Assembly: GCA_020028115.1 (NCBI GenBank)
Contig: JAHWYA010000007.1
Span: forward strand, 1 to 14,531
DNA: 14,531 nt
Reading direction: 5' to 3'
Source of the DNA: Anaeromyxobacter sp.
Lineage (GTDB): Bacteria > Myxococcota > Myxococcia > Myxococcales > Anaeromyxobacteraceae
Below, one piece after another: positions 6,767-12,685 of this stretch. A program made the position numbers and the translations under genes. The notes beneath the pieces were generated by a model that saw nothing but the letters and a program-made list of their open reading frames with translations, searched no databases and was not told the DNA's origin. Every line of letters starts with the position of its first letter. The first letter of the stretch is position 1.

Positions 6767-8095
6767 TCAGATGTTCCTTTGATCGAGGACGCGCTTCGCC
6801 TTCCCCTCGCTGCGCGCGATGGTGCGCGGCGCGACGAGGTGGACCTTCACGCGGATCCCGACGACGTGGTCGATCGCGTCGGCGAGCTTCCGCTGGAGCG
6901 ACTCGAGCGAGCCGATCGTGTCGGAGAAGACCTCCGGCGTCACCTCGACCTGCACCTCCATCTCGTCGAGCCCCTTCACCCGCGAGAGGACGATCTGGTA
7001 GTGCGGCAGCGTCCCCTCGACCTGCAGGAGCGCCGTCTCCACCTGCGACGGGAAGACGTTCACGCCGCGGATGATGAACATGTCGTCGGAGCGCCGGCCG
7101 ATGCGCCGGATGCGCCGGATGGTGCGGCCGCAGGGGCACGGCTCGGCGTGGATCGCGGTGATGTCGCGCGTCCGGTAGCGGATCATCGGCATCGCCTGCT
7201 TCGAGAGCGTGGTGAGGACGAGCTCGCCCTCGGCGCCGTCCGGGAGCACCGCGCCGGTCTTCGGGTCGATGATCTCCGGGTAGAAGTGGTCCTCGAAGAG
7301 GTGGAGCCCGTCCTGCTGGGCGCACTCGATCCCGACGCCCGGCCCGATGATCTCGGAGAGCCCGTAGATGTCGTACGCCTTGATCCCCGTCTCCTGCTCG
7401 ATGTGGTGCCGCATCGACTCGGACCAGGGCTCGGCGCCGAACACGCCGACCTTGAGCCGCCCGAAGCCGATCTTCGCGTCCTTGGCCCGCTCGATGAGGT
7501 GGACCATGTACGACGGCGTGCAGCAGATGGCGGTGACGTTGAAGTCCTGCAGCACCATGAGCTGCCGCTCGGTGTTCCCGCCGGAGATCGGGATCACCGT
7601 CGCGCCGAGCGCCTCGCCGCCGTAGTGCGCGCCGAGGCCGCCCGTGAAGAGCCCGTAGCCGTAGGCGTTCTGGATGACGTCGCCCTTGTGCAGGCCGCAG
7701 GCGGCGAAGGTCCGGACCATCACGCTCGTCCAGACCTGGAGGTCCGCGTCGGTGTAGGCGACGACGATGGGCTTCCCGGTCGTCCCCGACGACGCGTGGA
7801 GGCGGACGATCTCCTCCATCGGCGAGGCGAACAGGCCGAACGGGTAGGTGTCCCGCAGGTCCGTCTTCACCGTGAAGGGGAGCTTCGCGAGGTCGGGGAG
7901 CGCCTTCACGGCGTCCGGGCGGAGCCCCTTCTCCTCCATGCGGCGGCGGAAGAGCGGCACGCGCTCGAAGGCGCGCGCCACGACGGACTGGAGCCGGCCG
8001 AGCTGCAGCCGCTCGAGCTCCCGCCGCGGGAGGAAGTCTGGCGCGCTCGCGGGGTGGAAGCCGCCGGGTGCGTCGTTCCACTGGGTCTTCATCAT
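6767..8095 (-). CDS. paaK: Phenylacetate-CoA ligase family protein, copy 2 (ior-proximal)
   Basis: This is a 442-residue AMP-forming arylacetate-CoA ligase. The P-loop SSGTTGKP is at 102-109, the A5-like YDIYGLSEIIGPG at 241-253 and RYRTRD at 306-311. CPCGR is at 320-324, the hinge GRRSDD at 333-338 followed by IIRGVNVFPSQVE, and a C-terminal SEGKAKRV carries the expected catalytic Lys. The start at 8095 (tandem ATG ATG) has GGAGG 3 bases upstream, and the iorB stop is 19 bases away. It looks closer to the PaaK proteins that accompany iorAB in anaerobes than copy 1 does, because it directly follows iorB. It would generate the arylacetyl-CoA that IorAB makes or consumes, linking free arylacetate to the arylpyruvate pool. 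Confidence 0.92.
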   Translation of the reverse strand: MMKTQWNDAPGGFHPASAPDFLPRRELERLQLGRLQSVVARAFERVPLFRRRMEEKGLRPDAVKALPDLAKLPFTVKTDLRDTYPFGLFASPMEEIVRLHASSGTTGKPIVVAYTDADLQVWTSVMVRTFAACGLHKGDVIQNAYGYGLFTGGLGAHYGGEALGATVIPISGGNTERQLMVLQDFNVTAICCTPSYMVHLIERAKDAKIGFGRLKVGVFGAEPWSESMRHHIEQETGIKAYDIYGLSEIIGPGVGIECAQQDGLHLFEDHFYPEIIDPKTGAVLPDGAEGELVLTTLSKQAMPMIRYRTRDITAIHAEPCPCGRTIRRIRRIGRRSDDMFIIRGVNVFPSQVETALLQVEGTLPHYQIVLSRVKGLDEMEVQVEVTPEVFSDTIGSLESLQRKLADAIDHVVGIRVKVHLVAPRTIARSEGKAKRVLDQRNI

Positions 8096-8114
8096 GACCT
8101 CCGGGGGCGCGCTG

Positions 8115-8603
8115 CTACTTCGTCCGGACCGCGGCGTCGCGGCCGAGCTGGAACGCCTTCTCGTTCACGGCGTGGAGCTGCGGCGGCAGCGCCGCCTTCA
8201 CCGCCTCGAGCCACAGCGCCTCGGGGAGATCGAGGTGGCGCGAGAGCGCCCCCAGCAGCGCGACGTTCAGGCTCTTGCGGTTCGGCAGCGCCTTCTCGTC
8301 GACGAGGTCCGGCGGGATGAGGACGCCGCCCGCCTTGAGGAGCGGGCGCGTCACCTCGACCTCGGAGGGCGCGAGGACGACGAGGAAGTCGGCCTCCCCC
8401 GGCGCGATCATCGGCGACTCGACGTGGGGGCCGAAGCGGACGTCGGAGGTGACCGACCCGCCGCGCTGGCTCATGCCGTGGACCTCGGCCTTCTTCACGT
8501 CGAGGCCGGCGCGGAACGCGACGTCCGCGAGGATGTCCGACGCCTTGATGGCGCCCTGGCCGCCGAGGCCGGCGACGACGACATTGACGACGTGGCTAGG
8601 CAT
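8115..8603 (-). CDS. iorB: Indolepyruvate ferredoxin oxidoreductase, beta (gamma-domain) subunit IorB
   Basis: The product is 162 residues and corresponds to the catalytic gamma domain of 2-oxoacid:acceptor oxidoreductases. It starts with the nucleotide/CoA-side Gly-rich loop VVVAGLGGQGAIKASDIL (8-25) and carries the family hallmark VHGMSQRGGSVTSDVRFG (41-58). It is somewhat shorter than many IorB proteins (about 190-200 residues as I recall), ending soon after the helical segment HLDLPEALWLEAVKAALP. The ATG at 8601-8603 lies inside the 3' end of iorA (8-base overlap), indicating coupled translation and stoichiometric assembly with IorA. It should form the oxygen-sensitive IorAB complex that oxidatively decarboxylates arylpyruvates to arylacetyl-CoA. 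Confidence 0.92.
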   Translation of the reverse strand: MPSHVVNVVVAGLGGQGAIKASDILADVAFRAGLDVKKAEVHGMSQRGGSVTSDVRFGPHVESPMIAPGEADFLVVLAPSEVEVTRPLLKAGGVLIPPDLVDEKALPNRKSLNVALLGALSRHLDLPEALWLEAVKAALPPQLHAVNEKAFQLGRDAAVRTK

Positions 8604-10209
8604 CGGCGGGCCCCGCGCAGGCGCCGCACTGGTCGGCGATCGCCTTCTCGTACTTGCGGATGTCGGCGGCGGCGAGGATGCACGGGCGGCGCGCGACGAT
8701 CATGGAGAGCTCGGGTCTCGAGAGCCGGTCGACGAGCAGCTTCTCGAAGCCGCCGGGATCCGCGACCGGGTCGACGACGTCGACGTTCTTCAGGCCGACC
8801 GCGCGGCCGAGCCCCTCGATCGAGACCTTGCCGGTCTGCTCGTGCTCGAGCGTCCGGCCGGTGCCGGGGTGCTCCTGCTGGCCGGTCATCGCCGTCGTCC
8901 CGTTGTCGAGGACGATGAGGACGTGCCCGGTCGCGGGCGGGTTGTAGGCCATCTCGATGAGGCCGTTCACGCCGGTGTGGATGAAGGTCGAGTCGCCGAT
9001 GATGGAGACGACCCGCTTCGCGTCCTTCTCCGGCAGGACGTGCCGGAGCCCGAGGCCGACGCCGAGGGACGCCCCCATCGCGACGCAGGTGTCCATCCCC
9101 TGGTACGGCGGGAGGACGCCGAGCGTGTAGCAGCCGATGTCGCCCGCCACGATGCAGTCGTGCTTGCGGAGCGCGCCGTAGACCGGGTGGTAGGGGCACG
9201 CCTCGCAGAGCATCGGCGGCTTCCCCTTGGGGAGCACCGGCTCGGGCGAGGTGTCACCGGTGACGATGCGGCGGACTCGCGCCACGTCGAGCTCGCCGAA
9301 CCGGAACGGCTCCGGCTTCGACTCGACGGCGATGCCCGCGGCGCGGAGGAGGTCGGCGAGGAACGGGTCGCCCTCCTCGACGACGAGGCAGCGCTCCACC
9401 GACCCGGCGAAGGCGCGGATCTTCTCGAGCGGCAGCGGGTAGACGGTCTTCAGCTCGAGGAAGGACGCGCCGGGGACGGCCTCGCGGGCGTGGCGGGCGG
9501 TGACGCCGGCGGTGACGATCCCGAGCTTCCGGTCCGCGTCGACGCGGACGTTCAGCGGGGTCGCCTCCGCAAACGCCTGGAGCTCGGCGAGCTTCGCGCG
9601 GAGCTTCCGGTGGGCGGGCCGCGCGTACGCCGGGATCATGACGCGGCCGGCGATGTCGCGCTCGAACGCCGGCGCCTTCGCCGTGACCGCGGCCCGGCGC
9701 TGCACGATCGACTTCCCGTGGCAGACCCGGGTCGTCATCCGGAGGATGACCGGGAGCTTGAACCGCTCGGAGAGCTCGAACGCGACGAGGGCGAGGTCGT
9801 AGGCCTCCTGCGAGTCGGACGGCTCGAGCATCGGCAGCCCGGCCGCGACCGCGTAGTGGCGGTTGTCCTGCTCGTTCTGCGAGGAGGCCATGCCCGGGTC
9901 GTCGGCGGAGACGACGACGAGCGAGCCGGAGACGCCGGTGTACGCCGCGGTGAAGAGCGGGTCGGCGGCGACGTTCACGCCGACGTGCTTCATCGTGACG
10001 AGGGCGCGCGCGCCGCCGTAGGCCGCGCCGAGGCCGACCTCGAGCGCCACCTTCTCGTTCGGCGCCCACTGCGCGCGGCCGCCGAGGCGCGAGAAGTTCT
10101 CGAGGATCTCGGTGGAGGGGGTGCCGGGGTAGCCGGTCCCGAGGTGAACCCCGCCGTCGAACGCGGCGGCGGCGACCGCTTCGTCGCCTGAGACGAGACG
10201 TCGTTCCAT
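8596..10209 (-). CDS. iorA: Indolepyruvate ferredoxin oxidoreductase, alpha subunit IorA, lacking the C-terminal ferredoxin domain
   Basis: The product is 537 residues and is the first gene of the operon. The N-terminal pyrimidine-binding domain (GDEAVAAAAFDGGVHLGTGYPGTPSTEI, residues 8-35) is followed by the SADDPGMASSQNEQDNR segment. The TPP-binding domain has GDIGCYTLG (356-364), GDSTFIHTG (405-413) and DNGTTAMTGQQEHPG (435-449). CEACPYHP is at 335-342. Canonical IorA is about 600-620 residues and ends in two CxxCxxCxxxC clusters. Here the chain stops at QCGACAGPADA right after the TPP domain, with only one CxxC (528-531), and iorB begins within the last codons. The reaction is arylpyruvate + CoA + oxidised acceptor to arylacetyl-CoA + CO2 + reduced acceptor. 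ATG at 10209 with AAGGA about 5 bases upstream. Confidence 0.93.
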   Translation of the reverse strand: MERRLVSGDEAVAAAAFDGGVHLGTGYPGTPSTEILENFSRLGGRAQWAPNEKVALEVGLGAAYGGARALVTMKHVGVNVAADPLFTAAYTGVSGSLVVVSADDPGMASSQNEQDNRHYAVAAGLPMLEPSDSQEAYDLALVAFELSERFKLPVILRMTTRVCHGKSIVQRRAAVTAKAPAFERDIAGRVMIPAYARPAHRKLRAKLAELQAFAEATPLNVRVDADRKLGIVTAGVTARHAREAVPGASFLELKTVYPLPLEKIRAFAGSVERCLVVEEGDPFLADLLRAAGIAVESKPEPFRFGELDVARVRRIVTGDTSPEPVLPKGKPPMLCEACPYHPVYGALRKHDCIVAGDIGCYTLGVLPPYQGMDTCVAMGASLGVGLGLRHVLPEKDAKRVVSIIGDSTFIHTGVNGLIEMAYNPPATGHVLIVLDNGTTAMTGQQEHPGTGRTLEHEQTGKVSIEGLGRAVGLKNVDVVDPVADPGGFEKLLVDRLSRPELSMIVARRPCILAAADIRKYEKAIADQCGACAGPADA

Positions 10210-10363
10210 CGTCCTTCCGGTGCTCCGAAATGCCCCGCGGGGCTAGGGCGCAAAAGGCGCGCATGATAGCGCGTCCCGGAGGGCCCGGACACCCCCGACC
10301 GCTCGCCCGACCGGCGGACGGGGGGCTGCACCGCCCGTGCGGACGCCTGCTGCGAGGCCGCGC
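10210..10363. other. Intergenic region upstream of iorA and downstream of the DUF4105 gene
   Basis: These 154 bases separate the two transcription units and should contain the iorA promoter. A TATCAT hexamer on the minus strand (10263-10268), 54 bases before the iorA ATG, matches a -10 box at 5 of 6 positions, but no acceptable -35 lies 16-18 bases upstream. A perfect 12-base palindrome, GCCCCGCGGGGC, occupies 10232-10243. It could be an operator or a stable stem in the iorA leader. The remainder (10275-10363) is very GC-rich with no gene. Confidence 0.5.
10247..10273 (-). terminator. Possible weak intrinsic terminator of the lipoprotein/DUF4105 unit
   Basis: On the minus strand CGCGC (10273-10269), a six-base loop and GCGCG (10262-10258) form a stem followed by CC and TTTTG (about 10256-10251). 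It lies about 90 bases after the stop at 10364. The T-run is only four bases and the loop contains the possible iorA -10 sequence, so it may instead be promoter DNA. Confidence 0.3.
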
Positions 10364-11902
10364 TTACAGGTACGCGTCGACCCCGAGGCGGAGGGACGTA
10401 GACGAGCCGTCCATCGCGCCGCTCAGGATCGCGCCCCACCGATGTCCGAGATCGAGCCGCGTCCAGACCCGGATGCGCTGCATGCTCCGCGACCAGTCCA
10501 CGAGGTCGTGCTCCCGGGTCCACGCGCCGCCGGATCTCCAGTGTGCAGCGACCAGCGACTCGAAGCCGACCTCTAGCCCGGGCGAGAGGCCGGCGCCCTC
10601 GCCGACCGCGCCGGTCCCGGCGAGCGTGACGAGGACGTGCAGGTAGGTGGCGGCGGGAAGCCTCAGCGTCTTCCCCACCCCGGTGCGTGCCTCGAGGTGA
10701 GTCGCCTGCTCATCGAAGATGCCGCCGCGCCGCGCCAGCGCTTCGAGAAGCCAGGAGGTCCGGGCCGCCGTCCAGTCGGACGGCTTCAGCGATCGCTGCG
10801 AAAAGAACACGGCGGACTCCAACCGCGGGTCGCCGCCGTTCACCGGAGCCGATATCTCCGCGGCGAGCAGCTCCATGGTGCTCGCGGGCTGCTGTCCGAC
10901 CCAGGGGTCGGTCTCGTCGTGCATCGCCGCGCGGAACTTCAGATGGACCCGCGCCGTTCCGGTCCGCGGGACGGCGTACAGCAGGCTCAGCCGCGGGTAC
11001 CGGTGGAACTCTGGACGCTCGGTCGGCAGTCCGGCGCCCGAGAATGGAACCGGCTCAGCCGAGGCGTCCACCGGCTGAGCATTCAGCACCCTGAGCCGCG
11101 CAAGGCCATCACGGGTTTCGGCCGGAAGGACGGAGCTCGCCTGCAGCGACTTCAGCGCGAAGAGCTCCTGCGCGACGAGGCGCTCCGCGCGGCTCAAGCT
11201 CGCGATCCAGTCGAGGTTGGCCGCGAGCGTCATCCAGTCCGCGCCCTCGAGCCGCGCCAGGAACGCCGGTCTCGTCCGCGTCGCCAGCGCAGCGATTCGG
11301 CGCGAGGCCGCCGGCCGGTGAAAGGCCGATCCTGCGAGGCTGCTGTCCTGGACGTCCTTGAAGGCGGCGATCGGGCTAACGACTCCCCTCGGTGGGCGAA
11401 CCGCCCCCGTCGCCTCGGCCAGGACCGCCTGGAGGTAATAGGCGCAGTTCAGGCGAAAGAAGGAGTAGGGATACCAGCGCCGTTCCGTGCGCGCGAGGGC
11501 CTCTCGAAGCGCGGTCCGCTGCTCGGGCGTGAGGCGCAGCTCGAGGAGCCAGAGGTCCCGATCGTCGAGGATCTCGTACTCGCGCGTCTTCTGGTGGAAG
11601 GCGAAGCGATCGAAGCGCCCGAGGAAGCCACCCGCGATCCCGATCGTCAGGTAGCGCAGCGGGTCGACGTCGAACGTGACCGCGTTGAAGGTGACGACGT
11701 TCCAGAGGGGAGGCGGATCGTCGGCACGCTCGGCGAGAACCAGGAACAGGTGTCCGAACGCAGATGATGGGCTCGAAGAGTAAGGGCCAGCGTACACGAG
11801 GTACGCTGGCCCAGGTTCCTGCGGCGGCTCGAGTGCAACGCCGAGAGCGGGAATCGCGAAGGCGACGAGCAGCGCGAGCTGCGAGTGCCGCGTCGCCCCC
11901 AT
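10364..11902 (-). CDS. Secreted DUF4105 (Lnb_N-like, papain-fold) protein, 512 residues
   Basis: An N-terminal signal peptide (MGATRHSQLALLVAFAIPAL, likely cleaved near residue 23) places it in the periplasm or at the cell surface. The DUF4105 domain covers roughly 33-165. The His motif SSAFGHLFLVL has His51 and the Cys motif FFRLNCAYYLQ has Cys153. The order His then N-C is that of permuted papain/NlpC-LRAT folds, so these are the likely catalytic residues. The C-terminal half (about 280-512) is beta-rich, ending in alternating segments such as RLDLGHRWGAILSGAMDG and a terminal aromatic/Leu, resembling a barrel or sandwich. Compared with the paralogue at 12686-14531 it lacks the extra N-terminal helical region. 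It follows the lipoprotein gene by 6 bases (AGAGAG before the ATG at 11902), so the two are co-transcribed. The actual reaction is unknown: acyltransferase, peptidase or amidase are possible. Confidence 0.85.
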   Translation of the reverse strand: MGATRHSQLALLVAFAIPALGVALEPPQEPGPAYLVYAGPYSSSPSSAFGHLFLVLAERADDPPPLWNVVTFNAVTFDVDPLRYLTIGIAGGFLGRFDRFAFHQKTREYEILDDRDLWLLELRLTPEQRTALREALARTERRWYPYSFFRLNCAYYLQAVLAEATGAVRPPRGVVSPIAAFKDVQDSSLAGSAFHRPAASRRIAALATRTRPAFLARLEGADWMTLAANLDWIASLSRAERLVAQELFALKSLQASSVLPAETRDGLARLRVLNAQPVDASAEPVPFSGAGLPTERPEFHRYPRLSLLYAVPRTGTARVHLKFRAAMHDETDPWVGQQPASTMELLAAEISAPVNGGDPRLESAVFFSQRSLKPSDWTAARTSWLLEALARRGGIFDEQATHLEARTGVGKTLRLPAATYLHVLVTLAGTGAVGEGAGLSPGLEVGFESLVAAHWRSGGAWTREHDLVDWSRSMQRIRVWTRLDLGHRWGAILSGAMDGSSTSLRLGVDAYL

Positions 11903-11908
11903 CTCTCT

Positions 11909-12514
11909 CTAGATCATCTCGATGATCTGATTGCCGAAGCGAACGGGATCCGCGTCGCTCGCGACGAGGGCCTTCCGGATCGCAACGGCGTTCGCGCCTC
12001 CACCCTTGTCGCCGTTGACGATCGCGATCAGCGCGTTGAGGTAGTCACCGGAACCGTGCGCCAGGTCGGCGGAGATGCGGTCGAGGTAGACCATCGCGAA
12101 CTTCCGGGCCGCCACGCGGCGCTCGAAGTCGGTCTGCGCCTGGCCCTCCTTGTTGAGGTCGACCTGGTACGAGGCCGGCGCGTACTGATAGGCGGCCCCC
12201 GAGGCGAAATCGGTGATGCTGCCGAGCGTGCCGCCCGTGATGATGTTGCCCCAGAAGATCGGCTCTAGCGACCTGGACAGGGCAACGTTCGCCGTCTTGA
12301 AACCGCTCTTCTGTACCATCAGGAAGCCCTTGTTCTTGGGCACGATTCCCGTGAACGGGGTCGTCCCGATTCGCTGACCGTCGAGGAAGACCTCTGCACC
12401 GTCGACGTTGCTGGAAATGCTGATCGTCTGAGTCGACCCCTTGACGATCGATGCGCAGCCCGCGTTCAGGAGAACGCTTGCGAGCGTGAAGCCGACGGCA
12501 GTCAAACGGTTCAT
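11909..12514 (-). CDS. PEGA-type lipoprotein, 201 residues
   Basis: The start is the ATG at 12514; a TTG 15 bases upstream in frame is less likely. The N-terminus MNRLTAVGFTLASVLLNAGC is a lipoprotein signal peptide with Cys20 as the lipidated residue. The -3 position is Asn rather than Leu, a slightly non-canonical lipobox. Residues about 31-80 form a PEGA-like beta domain (SSNVDGAEVFLDGQRIGTTPF, then KNKGFLMVQKSGFKTA). It is followed by a Gly-rich hydrophobic segment, FWGNIITGGTLGSITD (87-102), and an Ala/Tyr-rich GAAYQYAPASYQVDL. The C-terminal 80 residues are mostly helical with no motif I recognise. PEGA domains are seen on surface lipoproteins and are thought to bind peptides or carbohydrate. 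Codon use and GC are lower than in the surrounding genes. It precedes the 512-residue DUF4105 gene in the same unit and may be its partner or substrate. Confidence 0.85.
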   Translation of the reverse strand: MNRLTAVGFTLASVLLNAGCASIVKGSTQTISISSNVDGAEVFLDGQRIGTTPFTGIVPKNKGFLMVQKSGFKTANVALSRSLEPIFWGNIITGGTLGSITDFASGAAYQYAPASYQVDLNKEGQAQTDFERRVAARKFAMVYLDRISADLAHGSGDYLNALIAIVNGDKGGGANAVAIRKALVASDADPVRFGNQIIEMI

Positions 12515-12545
12515 TCGTCGTACCCCCAAAACGAAAAATTGAACT

Positions 12546-12620
12546 CACGACAGACGTGTTCGGAGCGACCCCTTGGCCGAGTAGCTTGAAACCTCAGCTA
12601 CCTCCGTAAGGGTACACGTC
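12546..12620 (-). promoter_or_regulatory. Nested inverted repeats in the leader of the PEGA lipoprotein gene
   Basis: Read on the minus strand, GACGTGT (12620-12614) pairs with ACACGTC (12559-12553). Inside it ACCCTT (12613-12608) pairs with AAGGGGT (12574-12568) with one bulge. Inside that, GTAGCTGA (12601-12594) pairs with TCAAGCTAC (12589-12581) with one bulged base, closing a GGTT loop. A competing pairing is CGGAG (12606-12602) with CTCCG (12565-12561). A small CACG/CGTG hairpin (12558-12546) would compete with the outer stem and is followed by a T-rich stretch (about 12540-12523). It lies 32-106 bases before the lipoprotein ATG. It could be the 3' structure of the upstream gene, an attenuator-like leader RNA, or a protein operator. 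Confidence 0.4.
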
Positions 12621-12685
12621 TCGTGCGGGTCGGTGCGTCACATATTCGTGGGAGTCCGTCGCCGCGGGCGTGGTCGCACGAATCG

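Noticed and set aside
8560..8640. Frameshift hiding an IorA ferredoxin domain
   Set aside because: Continuing in the other frames past 8640 gives no CxxCxxCxxxC pattern, and the DNA is occupied by the well-conserved start of iorB (VVVAGLGGQG).
12546..12620. Cyclic-di-GMP or other known riboswitch in the lipoprotein leader
   Set aside because: The conserved GCAAA core and GNRA-loop/receptor elements of GEMM-I are missing, and no other class consensus I know is matched; kept only as an unclassified structure.
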